Positions 12,501 through 23,576 are shown, counted from the stretch's first letter. The stretch: 64,000 nucleotides of DNA from Rotaria sp. Silwood1 (GCA_905250075.1 CAJNOP010000027.1:434001-498000); one strand, 5' to 3'. Translations and numbers: made by a program. The notes: a model not told the origin generated them from the sequence alone.

Positions 12501-15500
12501 GTCAAAAGCAACGATTGAGGATCAAAGTTTTGTGCTTTTCTTCGTATATAGGCTTAGAAATTTCGTCTTAGTTTTTGTTTAATCTTTAAATCCCTTTTCG
12601 ACTATGTTGAGAACTGTTGCAGTCGATTGTTTTGTATGACGATCACTTCTCTACAAAATACAATGTTTAACTAAACTTTAGCGCTTATCTGGATAAGAGT
12701 ACAAGCATTTTTTTTCAAGAGCTCCTTTTAACTTAAAACAGTTGTCAATTTTTCAAAAATAAGTATTTAAGAAAAAACGAACTTTGAAGTGCCTTGTCGG
12801 AGGACAAAAAAAAATTCAAATCCTACATTCTATATGGTAAATTTTGATCTACAAGCTGACACGTGAATAAAGATCACTATTTTTAGTTTCAAACTATCAT
12901 AGTGGATATACAACAATGTACGGAAAAATTGTTTGTGCAAACCAATTTTTTAACCTTTTTGAAGGTTATTTCGTTACTCTGAAACAAAAACTGACGAGAA
13001 AACCTCTCCAGATATCAAACCGCTTTTAGGTGAGATGTTATTCTTTTGATGAGTATTAGTAAGTAATAGAAGGCTAGAATAGTTTGGTTTTTTGAGTCTT
13101 CATGCTTAAGCTATGGAAATTTTAGTAAGAGAATGATTTTAAAAATGACATGAATAAATTCTGGAGTAACTTTCTCGAGACTGAGATTAGAATAAAAAAA
13201 CTCGGTCTGGCACGTCTCTAATCGTGAGACATTATTTCTAAGGTCACATTCGAAAACAGTATGTTAACTCATAGTTTTTCATTCATCAATAATACTTTCT
13301 AGTCAGTCAAAAGTGCACTAACATTTTGTCTAAAAACTTTCCCATCACTCGTTACGCTTAAATATACTTTGCTTGTTCTAGTCTAGCTTTTGAAGCAGCT
13401 GTTTCTGAATAAAGTGTTCCAGATTGTGTATAAAATTTATCGTATTTTTGTGCTGTATCAGGACCCGGATAAATTCGTCTATAATTTCCGATGTGTTGAT
13501 CTTCCCATTTTTCAATTTCTTTTTGCCATTGTTGAGCAAGATCTTCTTGTTCTTCTCGATATTTACTATCTTTTTTATTGATTTTATGAAAAAGTCTTTC
13601 TTTAGCACGTTTTTTTTCTTCTTCAATAAATCGACGTTTGTCTGCTGCTGGCATATTTAATAGAAGTAATGTATCATATATAAGTGCATCTTTTATTTCT
13701 CTATCAAGTTTTGAATCAGTGGTAAAACTTGGAGAATGATTTACCTTGAAAAAAAAATATTTATTTTTGAAATTGTTGTTATGGCTTATTTTTTAAATTT
13801 AAAATTTTACTTCAAGAACATAGGGCTTCAATTTTCGATCAATTAATATATCAAAACCAAGAATTTCAAAACAAGCACTACCACGATAATGATTTGGAAA
13901 ACAAGCACGATAATTATGTTTAAGAACTGAATGTGCAGATATAAGAACTTTTATAATAACATCATCAATATCCGCCCACAATTTTGCTATATCATAATCA
14001 TGCTCGACTAACCATCGATTAATTGTTGTTATTCGACTAAACAAAAAAAAAGGAATTTCTTTTGATTATTTCTTTTGTTTTTCTGTTACCGTTTTGTGCC
14101 TGAATCTTCATCTCGGATGAAATCATCAGAACGTTTTTGAATAGCATAATTAGTTAAATGCATAAAAATATCTTTCTAAAAGAAAATGAAAGGATGTATT
14201 CGGTAAGCTAAATTAAAATACTAATTTTGATCGGAGGAAAAAAAATTAAAATTCGACTAGAGATAAATTCATAAGATCAAAATAATTTAAATCTAAGTAA
14301 AATAAGTTGTACAATCGTCGAGTTTTGAATCATATTTTGTTGAACAAAGAATTCCCAGTTTTTTGGTGTGGGTGAAACGGATGGTACTTAGTCCTCTACA
14401 TGGAATGATTTTTATTGTAAAGAAAATCAAATAAAGAAAAAAAAAACAATGTTCTTAATTTGATTTAGTTCAATGAAATAATATCATATAAATGTATTTT
14501 AGTTTAACTGTATTTGTAGTAAAATATGTATTTTTATTATTTTCAGAGTTTGCTATGATGTTTATATCGCAGGAGAAATTAGTATTCAAGAAAACAAAAA
14601 GCCTCTGTATCTTCTAATTGCTCAATTAATATTCATGTATAGCTATTTGATAACGAAAAAAAAAATGAATAAATGATCGCAATCGGCTAAGAATATGGAA
14701 GAGAAGAAAGAGGTGTATGTAACAACGTAGTCAACATGTTATCGGATGGGTAATTCAAGACGAATCGTATTTAGTGAGTTGTGCAGAGTCATTCCATGAC
14801 TGAAGGTATTGCAATTTGTACAAAATACTTTAGAGATGCATGTCGAATTACGTAGCCACTTAATCACGGCGACCAGCTAAGGATATGAAAATTATTGCAG
14901 TTAATATAAACAGAGGATATGTGACTATCTTTAGTACTCATGGCCACAATCTAGTCACGACCATGATAAATGTAAGTTACGGCGACTTCAATGGGAATAA
15001 TCCTCATTCTCAACTAGAAATGTGCAGAATAAGCATATTCGTACCTTGTACTTTGACTGAGAAAAATTTTCTAACCTTTGACCTGCCCTATTGTGTAGTG
15101 ATAGAGTACTCTTGCACATCTCTGTCCTCAACAGATTATTATAAACACTCTATTTTATCAGACATTTTTTTTTTCGATGAAATTTGTAATTCATACATGT
15201 ATGTTTACACTGCTTATCGATATGATCGTTTTAGTTAGAGTTTTTCTCTCTGTGCTTTCATTCGACTCTACTTTTCGTAAAGTATGGAATTGCATGAATT
15301 TATTTTTAGTCGAGTTCTAATTTTGCCCGATCAAAACTGAAATTGAAATTGAAATTTAGCTCATAAGATATATTTCAAATTAAAATTTTCTTTTTTTTTT
15401 TCTCATACACAATTTGAACTTGATGGTTCTTCATATTGTTGTGTAGTAAAACGAGCAAGACCATCTTTATAAACAAATATTCGAAATGGATCACATGATG

Positions 15501-16714
15501 TAACAGCCACATAAACACGTAAATCAAATTTAAACCCATCAAGTAAAAATGGCTAAAATAAAAAATATAAAACAAAATATTTTCATAGATTTAACTAAAT
15601 AATTTTCATACTCGATTAACATATACTTGTACAACAAAATTATCAGCGCTAAATAAACCACGAAACGAAAATAATTCTTTTATTTTTTTGTTTTGTTTTT
15701 AATAATTTCTTACGGTTTAATATCTTTTCCTGGATTTTTTGTTATAAATATTCCACGTCCTTGACAACCAACATCCGGTTTTGATATATATGTTTTATAT
15801 TTTTTCTCTGTATAATATTTAGCAAAATCGCTATAACTATTTTATTAAAAAAAATAAAATAAGATAAAAATTAATAACAAACTAAATTCATACTCAGCTG
15901 GAAGACACCATGCTTTTGGATAGAATGAATAATCTTTTGGAAACATTTTAATCATACGAGACATATTTCTTGTTAAAGAATCTTTTCTACATATTTCACT
16001 CATACCCGGAAAATGGTTTATTTTCTATATCGATTGAAAGTTATCCAATATTTAAAATGCAACAAAAAATAAAGGAATTTGATTTACACTAACCTGCCAT
16101 TTTTTCATTTGCGCAACTCTTTCAATTCCAACACTTGTATCTGTCCAATAAATATTCCAATCATCTTCATCAGCTACTTCACGAAAATTTAATCGTTTTG
16201 CTGCTCGTCTTACACATTCATATTTGCACATGGATACACAGATATAGTAAAATCTTTAAAATATTAAAGTGTAATTAAAATTAAATAGATTTTTTTTTTT
16301 GAAATTTTTGATCAAACCTTTTTCGTTTTTTCTTTGTTAATTGTTGTTTTCTATTATCATTTTCATCTTCAATTATTCCTGATGCAGATGATTGAATGGC
16401 TCTCGGTAATATTCGTCGATCATCATCTGATTCACCTGCTTCTTCTATAGGAAAAAAAGTAAACAGATTAGAAGTTACTTTTTCCTTATGTTTAATAAAT
16501 ATAATAAAGAATATTTTTTTTTCTTACCATAATAATCAGGTAATGGTGCTTGAAATTCAATTGGATCTTCAGTATCTTTTAATGATAATTCAACAGCTTT
16601 ATTCATTGTTGATTTACCAATTATGGTTGATGGTACATCATCTTCTGATGATGATGCTCCACCACTTGATGCACTTGAACTTATTCTGCCTTGTCGTTGT
16701 CCTGTTGTTGCCAT
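9576..16714 (-). CDS. TTLL6: Tubulin polyglutamylase, TTLL6/TTLL13-like
   Basis: Adds glutamate side chains to axonemal tubulin; ATP-grasp fold. Start at 16714 (MATTGQRQGR), about 17 exons. Exons at 16714-16528 and 16444-16318 encode an acidic/basic leader; then CKYECVRRAAKRLNF, INHFPGMSEICRKD, FYPKAWCLPAE, SKPDVGCQGRGIF, PFLLDGFKFDLRVYV, FMHLTNYAIQK, ISAHSVLKHNYRACFP, FEILGFDILID and LKPYVLEVN, the TTL core in order. The basic tubulin-binding region (RRFIEEEKKRAKERLF) and HIGNYRRIYPGPD follow at 13654-13358. A TAA at 13358 is bypassed: GTATAT at 13366 is a donor, joining in phase to 12369-12177, then 12087-12058, 11933-11804, 11736-11627, 10618-~10424, ~10327-10091 and ~9824-9576. The tail is Asn/Thr/Ser/Gln-rich. 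The donor before the last exon is uncertain (two candidates, both in phase). Three introns of about 1.0-1.2 kb contrast with the rest. Confidence 0.92.
9942..9959. repeat. (GAA)n microsatellite in the last TTLL intron
   Basis: Six tandem GAA/AGA units on the plus strand. They lie in the interval between the last two proposed TTLL coding exons, so they are most likely intronic. Confidence 0.7.
12443..13340. mobile_element. Non-autonomous DNA element with ~40-bp terminal inverted repeats, in a TTLL intron
   Basis: The left end at 12443 (AAAGTTTTTAGACAAGATAT, continuing to CTTTTGATTCGATAG at 12485) matches the reverse complement of the right end at 13340-13299 (AAAGTTTTTAGACAAAATGT, continuing to CTTTTGACTGACTAG). 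The ~900-bp body holds no credible reading frame. Removing it leaves an intron of about 90 nt, close to the local norm. No clear target-site duplication could be fixed, so the superfamily is undecided. Confidence 0.75.
15015..15124. mobile_element. Miniature hAT-like element in a TTLL intron
   Basis: A 110-bp element begins TAGAAATGTGCA and ends TGCACATCTCTG, an inverted pair with one internal mismatch. It is flanked by TTCTCAAC (15007-15014) and TCCTCAAC (15125-15132), an 8-bp duplication with one mismatch. Eight-bp duplications and ends of the type 'YAGAGATGTGC' are typical of hAT transposons. It sits in the ~1.2-kb intron between the SSSNC and KDIFMHLTNYA exons. Confidence 0.65.
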
Positions 16715-19394
16715 TTGATTTTAGAATATTTTATTATTAATAATGTGTGACAGGAAATGAATATTTTTAATCAAATAAATTTGTAAGTTTATAAAGAATT
16801 ATTTTTTGATAATGCTTATGATTGAAACTATTTGGACAGAAAAATTAGAGTTTCGATACCGAAAGCCATCAGATTAACAAAAGATCTTCAAAAATACGAT
16901 TAAGAAGTGAAAAACAAATTGCGAAAAAAAAACAAAATAAATCTCCTTGCAGAATCAATATACACATTGTTGTTATGTTGTTGTTACTATTATAATGGCA
17001 GTACATTCATTTTTTTTTTCTTTTGCAACAATACACTACTATTCTAGATGCACGCAGCCATTCAAGTAGAGAGCAATAATAACATAACGAAGAGAGAGAG
17101 ACACAGACAAAAAGAATAAAGGAAGAGAAAATAATCGGCTTTAATTCTTGAAATTGGAAGATTATACACTGATAAATTATTTCGCTTTTTTCCATTTAAA
17201 AAAAAGAAAACGAAGGAAATATTTCACTTACATTGTCTCTAGAATGTTTGTTCATTTTTATGATCAGACAAAAAAAAAAAATGATTGATATGAAAAAAGA
17301 ACACTTGATGAAATACTCATTGCATAAAAAAAATTCTCTCTCAATCACAAGTGATTGACAGCTTCATAAGGAAAGAAAAAAAAATTCCTCGATTTTTAAT
17401 TAAAGAACATTTTCGCTTGAACAAACTGGTGACCGGTGGAGGAGGGGGTCGAAACGAAAGTTTAATATTTCAAAAGTTCACAACATTTCTTTTTTTTTTG
17501 TTCATTAAAAAAAAAGAACTAAATATTATGATGATTGTTTGCACTTAGTCAACAATCGAATATATTGTAAAGCATCAGTTTCAAACAGGCTCTTATTTCG
17601 ATGTGCGTAGAAATAAATCAGGTGTTAATTTTCATTTCATAAGGTTCTGTGAAAGATTGTGTATTTTTTTAAACAAATTTCTAAAAAAAAATTAACTTGA
17701 AAAGTTTCTTAATCAGCGCATTTTTACATACATCTAAGGAGAGGAAAGTCATCGTCTTATACGTCAAAACAAGCCATTGCCATCTTCCTTTACTTGTTAT
17801 TCAACCTGCTTTTCTTAGCAACCGCCAGTACCATATTCGATTATGAATTACATTCAGAGACATCTACACCTTTTTGATTATTGGACAAGTGTTACTTGGG
17901 TTTTTCCGACTATGATTATGATTGATATGTTTTTTCTATTTTGCATCAGTAGATATAAATTTAATATTTAACTGATGATACTTTGTTTTTAATATGTTTA
18001 TGTTTTAATGAAACACTTGAGTTTCAATAATATTATCATAATTTTATTACTAACATAAGTAATAACTGTTTATGAAATTTAAAATTATGTTTGTGAGTTT
18101 ATTTTTCTGTTTTATAATAGTTGTCTACTCATCATTATATTCTAGATTTGTGTCTTATCTAAGAAGATATTTTCAAAATTTTATTTGTTTACATTTTTTT
18201 AAGAAATCTATCTGTATTTGTAACTTTATTGATAATAGAATATTGTCTATTTCAGTTTCAAGAGTAAAAATTATTTTTCTGTCTAGAATATTTTTACAAT
18301 ATGATATACTCTGTTTTTAGTAGATTTTGACAGAACTTGAGAACTATGATTTTAGTATAGAATGAATTTTCAAATGCTGAGAAATTTATTTCCTACCAAT
18401 TTGTAAAGAGGCAAATAATGACTTTTATATATAGACGGAATGTACACCAAAGTCTTAATGATTTTTTTTTTGGTCATATTATTTTGAAAAACTAGAAATA
18501 ATCGACGAAATTTTTTTATTTACTTGATATTTTTTTTCTAATGATCTCAGTTTCATATTCATTTTTTAAAGTAATACATTTAAATATGATACATAGTGTC
18601 TATTCGAGCATATTACTTTACAATTATGCTTTTTTTTCAATGATGAAAAAAGAAAAGGCCTATACATTCACATGAAACCATGCATTTTTGAATTAATGTC
18701 ATGTTTTCAATAACAAATGATAATTAAATTCAAGAGAAGTTAAATAAAAAGAGAGCCTACAACATAAAAAAAAATAATTCTATTTATAAGAAATCTCAAA
18801 TATAGAACAAAAACAAAAGAAAACATACTTATTTTTTGTCTGAATTGTCTAAAAAGAATATTTGACAACAAGAAAAAACAGCTTCTCAGTATACCTATAA
18901 TAGCTTAAATTAAAAACTAGCAGGCTTAAAGTCAATACTTTAGGATAATGGTTATAATATGAGAATTCCTGTATTTAGCTCACTTATACACCGTTCTACT
19001 AAAATGATATCTTGATCTTATTCCTGAAATGATATAATAGTTATTCATCTAAGATCAATAGTCAAATATTTTGAATTCGATTTCAACAAAACTTTGAACA
19101 TATCTTTTTAGTATAAAATAAATCATTACTAAAAAAAAAGGACACATTTAGATATTGAAATGATCAATCGATTATTGTCGTCTCAGGAAAATCTTGATTC
19201 AAGTCTGTTAACAAAACTCTTACATAGTAACAGTTTGATGCCAGAAATCATTTCAGTAACTTTGATAGTACAAAAAATTTCTTTGAGCTAATATATTTAT
19301 TGCTTTTTTTCGTGATGTCTATTGGTGTGAATATTTCTCGAATATATAGACTTTTTTTCTTCAAAAATAAACGATCATATACTATTTCTAGATA
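16715..19394. other. Gene-poor AT-rich intergenic DNA
   Basis: About 2.7 kb between the divergent TTLL and 19395 genes. It contains purine tracts (near 17090 and 17200), a short G-rich patch (GGTGGAGGAGGGGG near 17431) and a perfect inverted repeat TCAATCACAAGTGATTGA at 17341-17358. Frames in the region are low complexity and without motifs. No gene is supported. Confidence 0.5.
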
Positions 19395-20005
19395 ATGTCT
19401 CATTATCATCATAAACGTCATCAATCACGTTCACGTTCACATTCTCAAGTGAACAAACGCGACACTCAACAAAATCGAAATAATGATCGATCAAAGGATT
19501 ATGATAGACGAGCTGATTCTAATGAAAGACATCATCATTCAAGTAAGTATTTTTCTATAAATTATTAAAAACTCTTTTCTGCTAATATTTAGTTCAATCA
19601 AACAGACAATATCCTTATCATCATCATCCACCGTTTTTAACTATGTCAATTGATGAAATCATAAGTAATGCTGAACAACATCCACCTTTTGTTCAAGCAT
19701 TAGTTCGTGAACTGTTACTTGAACGAAAAAAACGACAATTAACCGAAGAAAAATTAAATATATGTGAACATGATTATGTACGTTTACGTGCTCAACATGA
19801 AACAGTAATAAATAATATGACATTATTAAAACATGATTTTGATCGATGTAGAGTTGATTTAAAAAACTGTTCTATTGAATTAAATGAATTACATCATAAT
19901 AATCATCAATTAAGAGTACGTATGGATCAACTCTTAAATGATGAACGACAACATCCATATACTAATGAAGAAATATTCTATGCAAAACGACAACGAAAAT
20001 ATTAA
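19395..20005 (+). CDS. Small His/Arg/Ser-rich coiled-coil protein, unrecognised
   Basis: Two exons, 19395-19542 and 19593-20005, joined in frame over a 50-nt GT-AG intron, encode 186 aa. Residues 1-60 are rich in His, Arg, Ser and Asp with RS-like dipeptides (KRHQSRSRSHSQ), as in proteins of the nucleus or splicing machinery. The C-terminal two thirds (from MSIDEIISNAEQHPPF) is a charged helix with heptad-like spacing: VQALVRELLLERKKRQL, then LRAQHETVINNMTLLKHDF and ELHHNNHQLRVRMDQLL, predicting a coiled coil. It ends in a basic FYAKRQRKY. No known family was recognised. An alternative start is the internal ATG at 19643, but the first exon reads as coding and has a good donor (AAGTAAGT). Confidence 0.75.
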
Positions 20006-20657
20006 ATTAAATCAATAATTATAAAGATTAATATTTCATTGTGAATTTATCATCAGGCAAATATTTCTCGGAATAATAACCAGCAAATAAATTTGATCAT
20101 ACGATTGTTAAGATATTTTTAATCTGAGTTACATTCCTTGTTTTTTTTTGTATTTATGTGTATATGTAATAGTCGAAATGTTTTTATTATCATTCAAGTA
20201 ATTAGTTTTTGTTGTTTTTTGGTCTTTTGTTTTTTGTTTTTTTTTGTTTTTCTGTAACATTTCAAGTTATGTTTTATTTAAAAATGAACATAACTTTATT
20301 AGAGCTCGAATAGATTGTTTTCTTTTAATTTTATGAAAACAGACAATTGAAAAAGAAACTAAGGTAACGGGTAATGGAAACGTAATTAAATGAAACAAAA
20401 CTTTCATTTACTTTCTAATCGTTTGAAAGAGCTTGCTGAAATTTGAAAACATTGGATTTGAATTAAAATTTTGTATCATTTATGATTATAGGTTGAACAT
20501 GTCTTTAGAACTTCATCGAACTTTTAGAGGTACGAAAATTAAGTTTGAACGTAGGACAATTGTCTTTTTTTACGGCAATAATCTCCTTCACTGCATACGT
20601 TATATTACCGATTTTTCACCATTTAGTTAAAAACGAGATTGTTCTCGACAAAGTGAT
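20006..20657. other. 3' flank of the coiled-coil gene, AT-rich
   Basis: T-rich DNA after the 20005 stop, probably including its 3'UTR (TTTTTGTTTTT runs near 20210-20260). A 65-codon frame at 20433-20630 has no recognisable motif and is not supported as a gene. Confidence 0.4.
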
Positions 20658-20665
20658 ATAAGAAT

Positions 20666-20708
20666 CAGTGTTGGGCAAATCAAGTCAAATTTGACTTGCT
20701 CATATCTG
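20666..20708. mobile_element. 43-bp hAT-like miniature element with perfect 8-bp duplication
   Basis: The element starts CAGTGTTGGGCAAATCAAGT and ends CTTGCTCATATCTG; the ends pair as CAGTGTTGGGCAA / CAGATATGAGCAA, and the centre is a perfect palindrome (GTCAAATTTGAC). It is flanked on both sides by ATAAGAAT (20658-20665 and 20709-20716), an exact 8-bp duplication. CAG-GTTGGGCAA-type ends and 8-bp duplications are hallmarks of hAT transposons. At 43 bp it is little more than two inverted ends. Confidence 0.8.
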
Positions 20709-20898
20709 ATAAGAATCAAGAATTGTAGAATAATTATTTAAGAATGATCGAGCTCACTTTACAAGTTTGTTTTTCATAGAAATCGAGAAAATCGCCGAAA
20801 TTGACACGGTGTTCCTTACCTAAAAAATACTGACTGTCGATAAAGGACTTGCAACAAACTAATGATTTTTATACTATTTCATCGAGAAATGTTTACTC

Positions 20899-22205
20899 TT
20901 TTTTTTTTTTTTTTTTTTTTTAACATATACTTTTATTGTGCCCTTTATCCTGGTTCACAGGTTATAATAATAAGAAGAGAGAGAGAAAAAAAAAAGGGAC
21001 GAGAGAGAGCAAGACAACAGAAAGACTAGAGAAAGTACTTGGTATAATATAATACCATTATTTTAGTATTACATCTGTTAATGTTCACCTGAGTCAGTAT
21101 TCTATAGTAGTAATAAGAAATGGAGTAATAGCACAGACGGTATTTTACTAGATATCCGAATCGAGAGAGGAAAGTGAGAATATAACGACCTTTAATGAAA
21201 GGAAAAGTATTACGATGACAGTGTACACGCTGATATACAACTTATAAGAGGTAGGATATAAGGTGAGAGAAGGAAAAAGCAGAGAAACAAACAAAAAAAG
21301 AAAGACAACAAACGTAATAAACAAACAAAAAGAAAAAGAAAAAAAAACAAAAAAAAAAAAAAGTGGTATACAATGGAAGAATAATAGACCGATCAATAAT
21401 AGTCCATTGGATTCTCGATAAAATATTTGTATATGAATAGGTAAATTTCTTTATTTGTTTTTTTATAATATTCATATTGCTTGACATGGACATTTTCAAA
21501 CTCTAACCAATCTATCATGGTATGTTTAACTTGTAGACGTAAACGCTTGAAAAAGAAATTATTTTTTCTTATACCTAGTATTTTAAACCAGTTTTTATCG
21601 GGTTTAGTTATATTTAAATATTCATTCCAATTCATTTGGAATGCTAAAGCTTCATCTGCAGTAAGTAAGTGAAGTACCAGTCGGCGCCAATATTCGTATA
21701 TATAATCGTATAACGATTTTTCTCTTGAAAGAACTAGCGTTGTTATATCATCCCAACCCTGTAGGTCATAAACTATTCTTAAACCGGTGCAGTAAACGTG
21801 AGCTATCTTCTCTTTTTGTCTTTCCGTAAAGAAAAACCAGGTACTAAATAACCATATAAAATGCGGAAGGGCATATGCTAAATATATTCTCCTACGAGTT
21901 ATTACATCTTTTTTCTTAATTGTTTTACAGATTATTTTCATAGCATTATGTATTTTACTTATTGATTTGATTCTTTCATTTATATATTTCTCCCATCCCA
22001 ATTTTACTGTTATATGTATCCCTAAGTATTTAAAAGTTTTCACATATTCAATTAGTTGATCTTTATAAAAGATTTTTGGGTATAAGGGGGAAACTACATT
22101 GTGCACTAGCATCGCTTTCGTTTTCAATATATTCACCGGAAGAATTAAATCATCAGAAAATTTCTCAAGCTGTTTCATTACTATTTTTGCTCTATCTTCG
22201 AGTTC
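20899..22205 (-). mobile_element. 5'-truncated non-LTR retrotransposon (LINE) copy
   Basis: On the minus strand this copy ends in a 23-nt poly(A), seen as T at 20899-20921. It is bounded by a 17-bp direct repeat, AGAAATGTTTACTCTTT, at 20885-20901 and 22206-22222; the last three T overlap the tail, so the duplication is at least 14 bp. Inside, an uninterrupted frame down to 21393 encodes the C-terminal part of a reverse transcriptase after the catalytic YADD: VNILKTKAML, YVKTFKYLGIHI and a long basic thumb/C-terminal region (YALPHFIWLF, CTGLRIVYDL). The finger/palm half and the endonuclease are absent, as expected from incomplete reverse transcription. About 0.5 kb of purine-rich 3' untranslated DNA (GAGA tracts near 20975-21030) follows the stop. 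Clade not assigned. Confidence 0.85.
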
Positions 22206-22277
22206 AGAAATGTTTACTCTTTCGTTCTTTGTATATACAATAATTTTCGCTTTTTCTTTAGTTAGTTTTTGTAGCAC
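21393..22277 (-). pseudogene. Reverse transcriptase C-terminal fragment
   Basis: This 294-codon open frame lies mostly inside the truncated LINE. The RT-like part starts around residue 25 (ELEDRAKIVMKQLEKF) and runs to the stop at 21393. The first ~24 codons lie in the target-site duplication and host flank, so the ATG at 22277 is probably fortuitous. The motifs KTKAML and FKYLGI are the RT region 7/thumb signature of non-LTR elements. No catalytic Asp pair is present, so the fragment cannot act as a polymerase. The frame is undisrupted, which suggests a recent insertion. Confidence 0.8.
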
Positions 22278-22661
22278 TGATGTTTGTCCGAAATTAATTC
22301 ACGGGTTTCGAACAGGTCTGCTCATAACTTCTCAACACGAAGCTCTACAAAATTTTTGAGCCAATATTCAAAAAGAAAACGAAGTTCTAATTGTAACCCA
22401 ATGTTTTCAACTTTCTATAGGCTCCTTTTTTACGAGGTTAAAAAACAAAAGAACATTTTATCTAATTATTTTTCGATCACTCACTATATCAAGATCTTGA
22501 AAACTTTGAAATAATTTCTTATAAAGAAGATCTATAATATAGATATTGTTCGATATGATACATTTCCAAAATCAAAGGTTTATTTTTCAAATAAATAAAA
22601 AGAAAATAAATATATTGATTACTTTGAAAAAAAAAATGACTGAAAATAAACTATTTTCATG

Positions 22662-23576
22662 TTAATACTGATTAAAATTTTCTTGATTTACAGGTGCATC
22701 TCGTACGAAAATCATATTATTAAATATTTTCGATGAACTATTATCCTCTTCAGTTCGTGGTTTTCGTTTTTTCAAAACTGAATTCATATTTAAATGAATA
22801 TCTGTAGCATTTCTCTCATTCGTATTTTGATCAAATGTTCTTAATTGTTGTTGATTGTAAAAATCGTCTAAAATACGTTGTTGATATTGAAGACCATTAT
22901 TGTTAGTTGCTTTTGTTGTAAAACCTTGAAGATTTTGTTTTGCACCTTTTATAATTGCTTTTTCCAGTACAGATCGAGCTCGAAATGATTGAATTTTATT
23001 TTTAATAATCGATGAATTATTATGTTTTAAGGCAGCAGCAAGCAATTTTAATAATAGAACTCGAGGGAAAACACGATGATCAACATGATTAATAGATGTT
23101 GTAGTTTTTTTAGCAATAGAAAGAAAAAAGTGAAATTTTGGATCAATGATGTTTGTATATGTATTATTATTGACACGATTAACTGGATGAAAAGTTACAA
23201 GGTTATCGAAAAACTGATGTTGTTGTTGATATAGAATTGTTTGGTTACTTTTCTTTGTGATATTATCATTTTGATAATAAACAAAACCAGTATCATCAAA
23301 ACGATATATTGGGCGAGTGTGAAATTTTTGAAGAAGTAAACGAATTATAGAGTTCTTGTTAGAGGCAATCATAACTTGACCAATGGACCTATTAAAAGGA
23401 CGCACATGATTCTGTTGATCAGATGTAAATTGTTGGAGATGAAAATTTGAATGATAAATATTCGATGAATAAATTATTAGTTTTGAGAGTTTATTCAATG
23501 GAAAGTTGAACCATTGAACGACTGATATTAAATTAATGAAGAAATAAAGTATTAGAATGATAAGTATAATTTTCAT
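22662..23576 (-). CDS. Orphan secreted or single-anchor protein
   Basis: One intronless frame. The first ATG would be at 23645, but the ATG at 23576 is preferred because it places a hydrophobic stretch (IILIILILYFFINLISVV) directly at the N-terminus as a signal peptide or type II anchor. The mature part (about 280 aa) is Asn/Gln-rich, carries several N-glycosylation sequons (NRS, NIT, NQT, NNT, NSS), many basic residues and a late dibasic cluster (KKRKPR) before an acidic/serine stretch. It contains few cysteines, so no disulfide-rich fold is expected. No family was recognised. Lack of introns and the biased composition leave some doubt, but a 305-codon open frame in AT-rich DNA is unlikely by chance. 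A secreted precursor processed at dibasic sites is one possibility; this is inference. Confidence 0.6.
   Translation of the reverse strand: MKIILIILILYFFINLISVVQWFNFPLNKLSKLIIYSSNIYHSNFHLQQFTSDQQNHVRPFNRSIGQVMIASNKNSIIRLLLQKFHTRPIYRFDDTGFVYYQNDNITKKSNQTILYQQQHQFFDNLVTFHPVNRVNNNTYTNIIDPKFHFFLSIAKKTTTSINHVDHRVFPRVLLLKLLAAALKHNNSSIIKNKIQSFRARSVLEKAIIKGAKQNLQGFTTKATNNNGLQYQQRILDDFYNQQQLRTFDQNTNERNATDIHLNMNSVLKKRKPRTEEDNSSSKIFNNMIFVRDAPVNQENFNQY

Noticed and set aside
14885..15238. 117-codon plus-strand frame
   Set aside because: It lies inside a TTLL intron on the opposite strand, and its end runs through the hAT-like miniature; no recognisable domain.
22099..22514. Plus-strand frames over and beside the RT fragment
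   Set aside because: Shadow frames of the minus-strand RT region and flank; no homology seen.
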